Assembly (NCBI GenBank): GCA_015680685.1
Contig: MNCI01014444.1
Coordinates: forward strand, 117,381-173,837
Source of the DNA: Gnetum montanum
Lineage: Eukaryota > Streptophyta > Gnetopsida > Gnetales > Gnetaceae
Reading direction: 5' to 3'
DNA: 56,457 bases
The notes below the pieces were generated by a model that saw only the letters and a program-made list of their open reading frames with translations, did not search any database and was not told the origin of the DNA. Position numbers and translations under genes: made by a program. Below, in pieces: positions 1 to 11,149 of this stretch (positions within the stretch are counted from its first letter, which is position 1; each line of letters starts with the position of its first letter).

Positions 1-284
1 AATCTTGTACACATTTTCTATACCCCCTTTATTCTTTTGAAATAAAGATTATAGTTTTATTTGTATGAAAGTTTTGTTGCTCATTGCATTTAGTGCTTTT
101 TATTCTAGATTTGTATTTTGCATTTCATTCTTATTTCCCATCCCCCAACCCCCCATCCTATTTTGCATTTTGTAAGTCCCTGGGTGATCTACTAGACCAT
201 CTAGGACACCAAGGATCTTATTTTTTGTAAAGGCCCTAGAGATTCGAGGTTAAAAAATGTCGTTGGGAATCCTTGGTTCCTCTA
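1..284. other. Flanking AT-rich DNA, no gene seen
   Basis: No reading frame of note is present. It lies just downstream, in the minus sense, of the RNase H relic at 285-455 and may be more of the same decayed element, but I cannot recognise an integrase or zinc-binding motif in it. Confidence 0.4.
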
Positions 285-455
285 GTAGCTGAGATTTTCA
301 ACTACAACATATAAGATTACTAGTCATTGTATGATACGGGGGCTAACCTCTAACTTGTTCATTACGAAGCATATTGCACTATGATTTATGTGCACAAAAA
401 CTAGGTATTTAAGCACATAGTATCTAAATTTCTCTAAGGCATACATAACTAATAG
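285..455 (-). pseudogene. Ty3/gypsy RNase H fragment (Athila-like)
   Basis: The reverse strand encodes a run containing YALEKFRYYVLKYL, then HINHSA, then FVMNK. This matches the middle of a Ty3/gypsy RNase H domain, where ALEKFR..L is followed by a TDH motif. The best match in this window is the RNase H of the minus-strand Athila element (ALEKFRHYVLGYK, HIDHS, FLMNK). The third catalytic Asp (TDH) is Asn here, and two stops follow. No RT or integrase is recognisable on either side, so this is an isolated scrap of an older, related insertion. The family call is inference from local similarity. Confidence 0.6.
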
Positions 456-458
456 AGG

Positions 459-483
459 TCCCATTGGTTTTGGACCAATGGGA
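459..483. repeat. Perfect 10-bp inverted repeat (hairpin)
   Basis: TCCCATTGGT and ACCAATGGGA are perfect reverse complements separated by five bases. The hairpin lies just upstream, in the minus sense, of the RNase H relic, at a point where similarity to the Athila copy breaks down. It could be a footprint of rearrangement or chance. Confidence 0.6.
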
Positions 484-1179
484 TTTACCATACAAATTGT
501 AATGTGATCTAATCATAACCTTCCAAGACAATGTTAAGTGGATTGCTAAGAACACTTCTGTACATCATTATGTTCAAGAAACATAAAAGAGATTATAATA
601 CATATAATACAAATGAAATTCATGTTGCCATGATGGGAGATATAGAGAAATATTTATAATGGTTTGTGTTTTATAATTTTTATGAATTTTTGAATGAGAA
701 AGAAATAATAATAATAATAATAAATACATATGCATTGCAATCCCTCTTAGGGATAGGTGTAATGCTTGTGTTGTAATCACTCTTAGAAACAAGTGTAACA
801 ACAAACACACAAAATGAAATATAAGTGGCTCTTAGTTGCAACTTCAATGGCCCAACATCATGTCATATAGTTGTGACCTCCTTAGATAAGGATGAATCAT
901 TGTAGCTTAAAAAAATAAGAACTAAATAAATATTTTTATTATTTTAATGTTTTATGAATGTTTTTGGCATTGTAATATTTAAGGCATAAATTGTAGAAAA
1001 ACAAAAAATTAAATAATTTATTTATCATGTAAACACTAGACCTTCCATTGAACAAATCATTTTAGGCTACTTTAGCAAAGTAGTACTCTAATAGAGTCTA
1101 CCTACTCTTGTGAAAGAAATAACTCAAAACACACACAATAAGAAGAGAAATCAACTTAATAATAGAGGAAAAGTGCTTC
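484..1179. other. AT-rich flank without genes
   Basis: Only short, low-complexity ORFs are present. An AAT-type microsatellite lies near 703-722. Nothing else is recognisable before the target duplication of element 1. Confidence 0.5.
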
Positions 1180-1184
1180 ACATA

Positions 1185-2049
1185 TGATAAATCGGGATTT
1201 GCTAGGCCTCGATATCAGATGCTCGATATCGAGTACATGATATTGTAGCATGGATAACGATATCGAATACACGATATCATGATTCTTGTGTAGGCCTATA
1301 AATACAACATTCAGGTACATAGGAAAAGGGGGAGGGTTGGTAATTCTAAGGGTAGAGTCTTTTTATTATTTTTCAATTAATTTTAGTTCCTTCCCCAGTG
1401 TATGCCCACAGTGTGATGATTGTAATTGTATGGAACCTTTATTTGAGTGTGACATACTTGGATACGTACATGATCAACAATAAAGATCGAGATTACTCCA
1501 TCATTGCAACATTCACTTAGCTTTTAATTACTTTAATTGTTAATAATTTATTATTGTCTTTTTATTTCATATTTCCTTTATTGTCATTTACATTTCTTAT
1601 TGATTAATGTGGAATGAGTACGACTTAATCACAAATATTTAAGTGTAACTACTTGGTAACCCAGTAGCATATCTAAGAGTGCTCAAGTAATGTGTGCTTG
1701 GTAATCCCAGAAGTAGTACGCAAGGTCCAAGATGCATATAGATGACTAAGGACATATGCTCATCACACTTAGGGTTAGCATAGATTTCATTTTCCATTTT
1801 CCATTAGCTTAATTAAGATTGTTCCCCATCATATCTAGGAGTAGCATTAGTTTAGGATCCCATCATTCACCTCACTCTAGACTAAACCATACGTGACAAA
1901 GAAAATACTAGTCTAGGTAGGAAGATAGTGAACTGTGATCAATGTATGACTATCTAGATACCACAACTAGTCTATCTGTAGAGTTCAACTAGATCATGCA
2001 TACGTTCATATTCATATGGTTGAGTGTAGGGGTACCTTGCCACTCATCA
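1185..2049 (+). repeat. 5' LTR of element 1
   Basis: It begins TGATAAATC and ends GCCACTCATCA, giving a short terminal inverted repeat. U3 is only about 140 bases and is dominated by GATATC palindromes ahead of the TATA box at 1297-1304. The polyadenylation signal AATAAA at 1479-1484 is conserved in all LTRs of this group, so R runs from roughly 1325 to 1500 and U5 fills the rest. The partner LTR is at 9509-10375. Confidence 0.9.
1210..1304 (+). promoter_or_regulatory. LTR promoter: five GATATC palindromes plus TATA
   Basis: Five copies of an eight-base palindrome of the form (C/T)GATAT(C/T)(G/A) start at 1210, 1224, 1239, 1258 and 1272. They are 14, 15, 19 and 14 bases apart. TATAAATA follows at 1297-1304. 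The second copy extends to the 12-base palindrome CTCGATATCGAG. Position and repetition suggest an enhancer bound by a dimeric or multimeric host factor; the factor is unknown. Confidence 0.75.
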
Positions 2050-2072
2050 TTAGCGTTGTTGCTAGGGATGGT
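2050..2072 (+). promoter_or_regulatory. Primer binding site (tRNA-Asp type), decayed
   Basis: The 18 bases TAGCGTTGTTGCTAGGGA lie immediately after the LTR. From memory, the complement of a plant tRNA-Asp 3' end begins TGGCGCCGTTGCCGGGGA, the usual Athila primer site. All differences are C-to-T or G-to-A, as expected from deamination of methylated cytosines. Better preserved versions stand at 39769 and, on the other strand, near 33913. Confidence 0.75.
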
Positions 2073-2181
2073 GCTAGTTATTTAGATTAGTTACATCATC
2101 CAAGATCATTGTAATGAAGCCTTGATGACATATCTTTTAGAAAGAAAGTAATTGCAAATAAGTCACACACAATTCACAACA

Positions 2182-4516
2182 ATGTATCTCTCACAAGACT
2201 ATGATAATGCAACAACTAGTGAGGTAACTCATTGGAGAACCAAGGAAATATATGATGATCAAGATGAATTTTGGAGTACTCAATCTTATGCAAGAATCTC
2301 CTATGTTCATGAACACCTCAACAATACTCAAGGACTCTTGTCATCCAACTCTGACACCTCTATTGAGGATGGGAAATCCTATAGAACAAGGGTGCCCATA
2401 AGGCCTAGGACCTTCTCAATGGTTAACAGGAATTTATTCAGGGATGATTGGGAGACTTACAAAATTCATGATGAGTCTTCTAGTTCTTTCTCTTCCTCTA
2501 CTCATTCAACATTAGGTCATGACATGGATGACTATCTCTCAAGGGGTCAATGTAGAAATAAAAATCAAGCCCATGAGCAAAGTCAAGAATGACAACATGA
2601 ACAAAGACAACATCGTACCAACTCACAAATTCATAACCTACCTAGTGATGATGAACCCCTACTAGCTGCTAAGAGCCTAATGCATATATGAGAGGGCTAT
2701 TCAAATACCCTGCAGGCATTGCAAGGAAAGCCATCTACCCAGGCTTGACTTAATAACTTTTTTCCAAGTTTTCAGGAGGCTATGATTTAGATCTGCAACA
2801 TCTTTTACGAGCCTTCTACGATGCCTGTGCATGGAAAAATATTGATAATGGGTGGCAAAAAATTAAGCTCTTTCCTATGACACTCATTGGCCAAGAAAAA
2901 GTATGGTATAAGTCTTTAAAACCAAAATCAATTCATAGTTGGCTGACAATGATAGAACTCTTCACTGAAAGATATCAAACCTATGCAAGAGTGTCAACCT
3001 TGAGGAGAAAAATCCAAGAGTGGAAAAAAGGGCAACATGAACCCTTGGACATGGTCTTAGAAATATATTATTCATTGTTAAATGATTTCCCAAGCCATGG
3101 GTTCTCTGAGGAAAGGCTAATGTATCACATTATGGATGGGCTTCGTAATGAAACAAGGGAGACCCTAGGGATGTATGCCCCAAAGAAACTATATGAGCTA
3201 CAAACCCACCAATTCCAAGAGCTTATTAAGTGAGTAGCAAAAGAAGAAGGAGAAATAGTTAAATGGGAGAATGTTGAAAGACCTCAATAGGATCAAAATC
3301 TCAAAATAGTAAAGGTCCATGATCATGAAGAGGAGAAATCAACTCACCCCAAGGAGGTTGAATCTCCATCTTTGCCAATACTATAATCACTAGATGAAAT
3401 TAAGGCAAAGATCAATAAGATGATGGAATAGGTACATGAAAAATGTAGATAATATGCCAACATTGTTACAGCTGGAACCATGCCAAACTAAGAAACAAGA
3501 CCGAACACCACTCAATAATTGGAAAGAAGGGTTGAAGAAGATAAGGATAGAAGCTCAACTACAAATCATGCGTATCAATGTGACGTTTGCCTATACGATC
3601 ACCCCAAATTTCAAAGCCCAATCTTGTCACATTGACATGAGTATTGAAAAGGAATGTTACATCTATATTTTATGTAAAAATACCATGTTCAAACAAGTGG
3701 CAAAAATCCCAGTCGTGGGGGAGGCTACCGTAAAACTAGTCACACCCTTCATACCACCCAAACCCAAGCACTTATTATGTTTACAATCCTATTTCCCCAA
3801 CTATGTCAACATCCTCTATTTCACCAAATCATTATCATTCTCCTGAATACTATCAACCCATGTCCTCTCCAACAAGATCACCACCTCATGTTCCTTGTAC
3901 TTCTCCTCACCCTCAATATTCTCATCATTCACCTCCTTCTACATCACCACCAGTTGTGCAAGAAGGTTTTGCATCACAACACCAACCCATGAATGTTACT
4001 TGTGCTACTACTATCAATAGCAATGGAGGTCCTCCACAATGTCGAAAGTGTTCTTTCCTTAGGCATGACTATAGAAAGAGATGGCACAGCTTTGAAACCA
4101 CTACATCCACCAACTAAACATAAGTCCAATGCTATGATGCATCTTCTCCCTCAAACTCAACACCTCCTGTTACCTTATTCAAGCCACCAATCAGCACTCC
4201 AACAACCATGTGACCCAAAGAATATAGCCATGTAGGGAGACATCTTGATCCTTGCATACCATCTTACGATCATGAGTGCCACAATGGATCAACTCCTTAT
4301 CACATGACCACATCTTATAATTTGTCCTACTATGCCAATTTTAATCAAGTGTGTGAACTACAAGTTGGGTACATTACAACTACCAAATCAAAAGATACCC
4401 AGTGGTTTCGACATGACCAGACTCTAGTATTTCCAACATGCATGAATCGACATTTTCCATTTATTAATTCTAGCCATGCTCAAAAGTTTAGTCATGGGGG
4501 ATATCCTCCATTCTAA
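2182..4516 (+). pseudogene. gag: gag of element 1, broken
   Basis: This encodes the structural Gag protein that packages element RNA. I place the start at ATG 2182, where elements A and B also start, not at the in-frame ATG at 2152. The clearest block, 2877-3233, holds the capsid-like core (AKVWY-type EKVWYKSLKP, ERYQTYARVS, MDGLRNETRETLG). A zinc-knuckle region lies near 3580-3640. A Pro/Gln/His-rich tail ends in SHGGYPPF-stop at 4516. Relative to A and B it keeps about 200 extra bases near the N terminus (2270-2590), so A and B are shortened there or element 1 gained sequence. Several frameshifts and stops break it. Confidence 0.8.
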
Positions 4517-5922
4517 CAAGCAGAATTAGTAAATGTTTTTCCTTTTCTTTGATTTTACAATTTTTTTTTTCAGTTTTTCATTTCCAATTTTTTGTTTTAT
4601 CTTTTTGAGGGTAATCTCATCAGTGAATAAAATACTCATGTGACTTGTTGGTTGAGGTGTTGTTCTAAGCTATCAAGTCTCAAGTGACTAATTATTTGAA
4701 CAGCGAACCCACAACAACCACCCACCCATTCTATTAATAAGAGGTTCTATGCTAGGTACAATGATACTCTTGTCATCATTAAAACTTAAAGTAATTTTGT
4801 GCTCATTGTGCCCAGAGCAGAAAATGATGGAATAAGTGGGAAAGACCAAGGTGTGACATCAAGGGGACTTGTGGATTCTCTTTGGTGACATTTGTAGGTG
4901 TTATCCTACAGCCTGGTTGTACTAAGGTCCTTGTAGATCTAATGAAAATGGGAGTAAGAGTAATAAAGACACTCAATAAAGAAAGTCAATGTTGTTCTGG
5001 GGGTTCCACTAGAAAGACATGCACCCATGCCTGAAGGTTGGTGGCTTCTCTAGTTCACTGTTGGAAAGGACAAAGTGCCAAAGCAGCTAGAAGAAGAGAA
5101 GAAGAAAAGAAAAGAAAACATCAAAGAAAACATCAAAGAAAAGACCAAAGAAGAACATGTCACAAAGAAATTCCAAATCACTCCTCCCTTGGACAAAATG
5201 CCAAGTGATCATATGCCTTGGTATTATGGTGCTCTTATGGTTGTCCATCATTGGATGAAACAATGTGATGTCACTAATCAAAGGCATGGACTTGATCTTA
5301 ATCTTGGAGTAATAGGCTACTGACACATTAATCACACCATACACTCAGGATTCATTATGCCTAGGACTAGTTACCTCATATCCTAATCTTTGCAATCACT
5401 TCTATGATTCATCCCATCTCACTATTCATGTATTTTGACTTGTGTCTTATGTAACATAGAATTCATACCTCATCACGGTGGTATCTACATGTGTGTATTT
5501 TTTTGCACTGGTGTGGATTGCATTTAACCCTTTTAGTGCCTATGGAAATTTTCAAGTTTGGTTATGTAAGGGCATGATAGGTAGGAACCCACTTTGGGGA
5601 GGACCCACTTGTGTAACTTTTGTAATTTGCACTCTTTGCACATCACCACATCATCTTACACCCTCCAAGTATTGCATTGCTACAATTATCTTTTCCTTTA
5701 TCATCACTTTAATTCACACATTCCTATGCACCACCACATGTCCTTTTTCCTTACCCTATTCACTAACTTCATTGTAAAATTCTACTTCATTACACTTTTG
5801 GTGCCTTTAGGTCTCTTTAATGTTACCCTAGATCTTTCAAATTAACCTTAAATCCTTCATTTTTGACCTTGGAAATTTGAAAATATATCAATTTTGCTAA
5901 GTACCCTATTTTCAAAGGGACA
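4517..5922 (+). other. Conserved noncoding spacer where pol would be expected
   Basis: Between gag and ORF2, where an Athila element would carry pol, this stretch has no recognisable protease, RT or integrase. It is still strongly similar to the same interval of element A; for example 4857-4964 aligns with 46589-46695 with few differences. A Lys/Glu-rich ORF at 5075-5323 is only partly kept in A and looks like low-complexity AAG/AAA sequence. The spacer may hold RNA packaging or structural signals, but that is inference. Confidence 0.6.
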
Positions 5923-6000
5923 TGATATCATGTACCCAATATCAGGTCCGATGCGATATCGGGTCTGCACTAGCGGGCATGCAATATCGCATCTATAAAA
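5923..6000 (+). promoter_or_regulatory. Internal promoter of element 1 (GATATC array plus TATA)
   Basis: Four palindromes of the LTR type start at 5923, 5937, 5954 and 5982, spaced 14, 17 and 28 bases apart. TATAAAA follows at 5994-6000. The arrangement is the same as in the LTR U3, yet it lies 3.9 kb downstream of the 5' LTR and 0.5 kb upstream of ORF2. The sequence after the TATA box does not resemble LTR R-U5. It probably drives an ORF2 transcript. A captured gene promoter or a remnant of an ancient LTR are both possible origins. Confidence 0.6.
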
Positions 6001-6024
6001 ACTATATATATGGACCCACACCTC

Positions 6025-6526
6025 CCCCCCGCAACACACATCAATGTCACTTTTCATTTTTAATGTGAGGGGAGTTGCTGAAATTTTCTTCCACGAATTT
6101 TCTAGCTTGCACACCTATCATTCAACCATTAATAACTTGCTCATTAACACTTCGATTCTCATTCTGATTGCACTTACTTAAACCCAGAGTGTTTAACTTA
6201 GTCATGGAAGAAGGGTACGCTTCCAGTTGCACATAGTTTTTTGAAATTCATTGTTTCCTGAAGGATATTATCAAGGGTAAGTGACATAAAAAATGCTAAA
6301 AACATTTGCCAAATTAATTTTATTTCTTCACCCAAACCATGAAAATTATTTTTTGGAGTCACATATTCAAAATTGGGCCCAATATTAAACCTTTAGGGGA
6401 ATTTTCATGAAAATATTTAACTCTGAATTACACTAAGTAAGAAATGAATCTATTAAGGGCAAGGAGTAAGGTATTAATCTAATTTTGTAAATAGCCTTAC
6501 TGATAATCGATCCCATGTGATTGTAG
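6025..6526 (+). promoter_or_regulatory. Leader exon and intron upstream of ORF2 (element 1)
   Basis: About 250 bases of non-coding leader follow the internal TATA box. A strong 5' splice site, GTAAGT, begins at 6277 after AAGG. The putative intron ends at 6526 in TTGTAG, with CTTACTGAT at about 6496-6504 as branch point. ATGGCC of ORF2 begins at the very next base. Elements A and B keep the same layout with GTAATT donors and CTTACTAAT branch points. An alternative is splicing into this acceptor from the 5' LTR transcript, as retroviral env is made. Confidence 0.55.
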
Positions 6527-9322
6527 ATGGCCCCTAAAAGAGGATAGCAAGGAGGACCCTCTTAGGGTGCATTCAAATGACCAAGGAGAGGAAAAGGCTA
6601 GGTGCCTTCCAAAGAACACACAAAGTAGGAGGCACAATCAGTCAGCATTCATCAAGAACCTCCTATCACTATACAATCGGGGCATGTCGAAGGTGGAGAC
6701 ATCATGGCACCTGAACAGGGACAACATCTCACGTTGTCTCTGAAAGGTGTTCAGGTAATTCATGAAAGGTCCACATTAGTAGCTATGATTGTGGAACTCA
6801 ATTTTGGACCTTTCACTAAATTTTCCCCTAAGGTAGTCAGAGACCAACTTAAAGGATCTTTACTATGGCATGTTCTCTCTGAGAGTGGTGATTGGTACTT
6901 GGGGGAGATGTACCAATTTTGGCATAATAAGGAAGAAGGCACCATTGTTGATATTGGTGGGATTTCTATTGACTTCTTTACCATGGCCATTTCAGAAGTG
7001 TTCAATCTTCCAAATATAGGGCCCAAGATTTCTCACTTGTTCACTCGCTCTGATGCAGATGAGCACAATATATGGTTAAAGAGGGTGTATGGCAAGGAGG
7101 ATAAAGCATATGAAGAGCTCACACTTAAAGAGAGGATCTACTTCAAAATTGGCACATATCACATTTTTTCAATAAAATAATTAAATAGAATTTCTACCTA
7201 TGTAGTGAGAGGAAGTGCCATCTTGATGGGCAAGGTTGATGCCAACCTACCCCATCTATATCTCACAAAAATTTTAAGGCGATTTGAAGAACATAAGACA
7301 GGGAATTTCACATTGCCTTTTCCCTACCTAATTAGGAAGCTATACCAATGTGTTGGAATTCTAGTCTACACCAATGACATTCCCAAAAAGGCTCAAAATG
7401 CCTCATTTGCTGAATTACAGAAGCCACCAACCCTAAGGAAAAGTGCTGGTAAGACATTGGATCCTGAGCAAGAACAAATGGTGGAACCCACTACACCTCG
7501 AACTACAGGGCCTAGCCAACTTCTAAGCAAAAGGCCTAGTTAACAATAGGAAATGGGGCCCAACACACAACCTATAGGCTAACAAGACCAACCGCCACCA
7601 CCACCGCAAGACTATCAACTATCGATGAGCCATCTCAAGGCCATCACTGAATCGGTCAATTGGGGAAGCCATGATGAAGCCAATCTCTTCAGGGTCATTG
7701 ATGATGTCGTATGATCCACAATCTTAATTGATCATGCACAGGGTAAGGTGTCCATCCAAATAGGAGGAGGGAAATCACACTGGTCACAATAGATCTCTAG
7801 AAACACTACATCCTTTCAAATGTAACTAAAAACTGCTGAAGGCACCATAGTAGTGGTCATGCAGCACCAGGATGTAGCAAGAGTAATAGAAGTTGTCACA
7901 AACCTCATAAAAGAGTCATTTAATATCCTTGTTGTTACCTAGGTAGATTTTACAGGAGCACACAATGCTCAAACCTTGGCTAATCCCTCAATGACTCTTA
8001 CAAATCATGAGGATGTTCTAGATCAATTGCTATAGACAGGAGAAATGATGATGTCCATTTTTGACATCCCTCAAGATGTCATAGCAACATAGTTAGACCT
8101 TATTTCTACAAAAGGAAAGCTAGTCATGGCAAAGGTCAAGGCTGAACATGTAAAGGAGGAGTTAAAAAGACTCCAAAAAGAACTTGTCACCCTACAAGTT
8201 GCATAGCGAGATCCGTTCCAATTCATCCCTACAGATTAGCTAGAATCTTTTTAGACAAAGCATCTCACTAAATTGTTGGTAGAGAATAAAAGAGTGGTGG
8301 AGGAAAAAGAGAAGGCTGATTGGAATGCTTCCAAGGCACAAGTTCAAGCATATGCACATGCTAAAGCACTCAAGGCCTCACAAGAAGAAAATAAATACCT
8401 CGCAGCCAAAAATCTCTAGTTGACCACAAATAGAAAAAAAAAAGAATGTTCTTGAAGAAAATTTTTAGCAATTGCAAGAACAATTAATAAGGGTCAACCA
8501 GGATATGAATCACTTGGCTAGAGAAAATAAAACCCTCTTAATAGAGGAGGTACACATGATCTGCCAGAAGACAGTAACTGAAATAAGTGTATGGAAAAAT
8601 GAGGTCAAGTGACATGAAAAGCTCAAGAAGCATTTCAGAGATCGGGTGGGGATGTACAAACAAGTGATTGAAAAAGAAATCCATATGGCCAAAGCCCATA
8701 TTAACACTCAAAATGCTGATTGGTGGGCCATATTGGATACTTATGCCTTCACCCACCAAGCAAAACTGAAAAGATGGGACCTGTAGATACAAGATCTCAC
8801 GCAATACGTGGAGTTGGCAAACCTATGGTATGCCAACTTAGCCATGTTAATAGTAGGGCGTCCAAGAATAGAATTGAAGAAGTAGGTAGCAACCACCTAT
8901 ACACTAAATATGAAATGGAATTTGCTAAACATAAGAAGACATTGTAGAAATTAGAAGTAGCAAATTCTAAATTAGATGTGGTTAAAACTAGCTACCAAGG
9001 ATAGAAATATGTCATGGCAGATTTGCCTCGATGGCTCACAAAATACCAATAATGCAAGAACAAAACCAAAGCCTATGAAGAGGAACAACGATTATTTGCA
9101 ACTTGGTATGTCAAGGCCAATCAGATGTTCCCACAATTTCCATTCCCATGGGAGGTGTTGACTCCATAAAACATTGGAGCATTAGCATGGATGGCACAGG
9201 ATCCCTAAATCAAAGAAGAAAAGCTCCGAGCACTCCTTCAAAGACATCCATTTCCAAAACTTGGAGCACAAGATAAGGGGAAGAGACCCATGGAGGAGCT
9301 ACCACTGCAAAGAACAACATGA
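6527..9322 (+). pseudogene. ORF2: plant-transposon-protein domain plus coiled coil, broken
   Basis: The start is ATGGCC at the splice acceptor; the end is the stop after a conserved tail (MEEL..QRTT). The N-terminal third (6704-7400) matches the domain I know as Pfam Transposase_32, 'putative plant transposon protein': GISIDFFTMAISEVFNLP (in place of G..V.F....INR.LGLP), then ERIYFKIGTYHIF, then LPHLYLTKILRRF..HKTGN..LPFPYLIRKLYQ. The remaining 1.5 kb (about 7900-9100) is rich in Lys, Glu, Gln and Leu and looks like a long coiled coil. The molecular function is unknown; no transposase or nuclease motif is seen. Many stops and frameshifts interrupt it. Intact length would be about 930 residues. 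Confidence 0.7.
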
Positions 9323-9508
9323 GTTCTAAAAAAATTTTCTTTTTGCAATTTTATGTCTGTATCCCAATTTTGTTTTTTTCAATCCCACATTGCCACATGA
9401 GTAATTCCTAGTTAGTTAACAATCTCATACCTATTCACTAGGTAATCAATTGAACTTGTTCTCATTTTGTCTGACTCAAAGACAAGTTGTTATTTAGTCA
9501 TGAGGGTA
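9323..9508 (+). promoter_or_regulatory. 3' untranslated tail and polypurine tract of element 1
   Basis: The last bases before the 3' LTR are TAGTCATGAGGGTA (about 9495-9508). Elements A and B have TCGTGGGGGTA in this place. This is the plus-strand primer site for reverse transcription. The preceding sequence is T-rich and non-coding. Confidence 0.75.
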
Positions 9509-10375
9509 TGATAAATTAGGGTTTGCTAGGTTCTGATATCAAATCCTTGATATCAGGTACATAATATCGTAGCTTGGATATCGATATCGAATACACGATA
9601 TCATGATTCCTGTGTAGGTCTATAAATACAACATTCAGGCACATAGGAAAAGGGGGAGGGTTGGTAACTCTAAGGGTAGATTCTTTTTGTCAGTTTTCAA
9701 TTAATTTTAGTTCCTTCCCCAATGTATGCCTGCAGTGTGATGATTGTAATTGTACAGAACCTTTGTTCAAGTGTGACGTACTTGGACACACACATGATTG
9801 GCAATAAAGATTGAGATTACTCCATCATTGTAGCATTCACTTAGCTCTTAATTACTTTAATTTTTAATTATTTATTATTGTATTTTTAGTTCATATTTCC
9901 TTTATTGTCATTTACATTTCCTATTGATTAACACGAAATGAGTATGACTTAATCATGAAAATTTAAGTGTAACTACTTAGTAACCCAATAGCATATCTAG
10001 GAATGCTCAAGTAATGTGTGCTTCATAATCCCAGAAGTAGTACGCAAGGTCCAAGATGTGTATAGATGACTAAGGATGGATGCTCATCACACTTAGCATT
10101 AGCATAGATTTCATTTTCCATTATCCATTAGCTTAATTAAGATTGCTCCCCATCATATCTAAGAGTAGCATTAGTTTAGTATCCCATCATTCACCTCACT
10201 CTAGACTAAACCATACATGACAAAGCAAATACTAGTCCAAGTGGGAAGACAATGAACTACAATCAACATGTGACTATCTAGATACCACAACTAGTTCGTT
10301 TATGAAGTTTGACTGGATCATGCATAGACACTTGTATTCATATGGTTGAATGTATGGGTACCTTGCCACTCATCA
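9509..10375 (+). repeat. 3' LTR of element 1
   Basis: It is the partner of 1185-2049. TATAAATA lies at 9621-9628, and a weakened GATATC array lies at about 9535-9605. It ends CTTGCCACTCATCA, followed directly by the target duplication ACATA. Confidence 0.9.
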
Positions 10376-10380
10376 ACATA

Positions 10381-11149
10381 AAATATCAAAAGCTAAATGA
10401 AAATGCATAAAATCATGTTGTCTTATGTGAGAGCTCATCCTAGGTATTTATAGTTTTCATGTAACAATGAAAGAGGTTCATTAATACCTAGGCATCAATG
10501 GAGGCTTGTCAATACAACTCAAACTGATCTTTAGTGAACAAGAGATAAATCAAGTAAATCAAGCCTATTAGGAAGATACATCATCATCCTTTCATTGATG
10601 TAGGATAGTTAGTGCATCCCTCCAAAACACACTTTCTTCAATCAGATATGGATGCAAACTGGAATCTAGAAATCATATTAGAAGGATCCTAGGATATTTA
10701 AATGAGGTTAGAATCATTCCAAAGAGTTTGGAATTTTGTGTACAGTCTTGAAGCATGATCTACGAGGTAAGGATACATCTTAGAAAACTAAGAATCTACA
10801 CTAAATATGCTAGATCATAAACATGGTGCACATTAAATTTTTTTTAAATCTAGAACTCACAGTCAACTTACAAATGTCACTAGATGATCCATCATTCCTC
10901 CAAAACTAACTTAAGATAGTCCCATAGCTTTAACACCAAAGATACAAAACTAGAACTAGACACATGACAAAATGAATGCATAGAAAAACAACTATATAGA
11001 CATATAGACCATAACTATAATATAATACAAGCCATCTCATCAAGAAGTACCAAGGGCTAGTGGCTAAGAGAAGCCCTTTGATATGCCTACCTAGTATGGA
11101 AAGAATCTTAAACAAATGGGTGTGGATATATGAAATTACTGAAGTTGGG
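10381..11149 (-). other. Flank with possible minus-strand promoter, otherwise no gene
   Basis: The reverse strand has CTATAAATACCTAGG near 10450, a good TATA context of the kind seen in LTRs. It lies downstream, in the minus sense, of the decayed relic at 11150-13700, so this may be that relic's 3' LTR interrupted by element 1. I cannot find its ends or a partner. Confidence 0.3.

Larger units (their letters stand above)
1185..10375 (+). mobile_element. Element 1: pol-less, Athila-related LTR retrotransposon
   Basis: This is a complete 9.2-kb element. ACATA at 1180-1184 and 10376-10380 is a perfect 5-bp target duplication. LTRs of about 866 bp begin TGATAAAT and end CTCATCA. Inside, in order, are a tRNA-Asp-type primer site, gag, a noncoding spacer, an internal promoter with a leader and intron, ORF2 (plant-transposon-protein domain plus coiled coil) and a polypurine tract. 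No protease, RT, RNase H or integrase can be found between the LTRs. By eye the LTRs agree at close to 90 percent over the first 200 bases, so the insertion is old. Both ORFs carry stops and frameshifts. It is best read as a large non-autonomous derivative that used proteins from an Athila-type partner. Confidence 0.88.

Noticed and set aside
1286-1483. Small ORF overlapping the 5' LTR
   Set aside because: It begins in U3/R and is broken in every other LTR of the group.
5075-5323. Lys/Glu-rich ORF in the spacer of element 1
   Set aside because: Low-complexity AAG/AAA sequence; in element A the frame is not kept.
10930-11115. Hydrophobic minus-strand ORF
   Set aside because: Composition-driven in AT-rich DNA; not conserved with any other element here.
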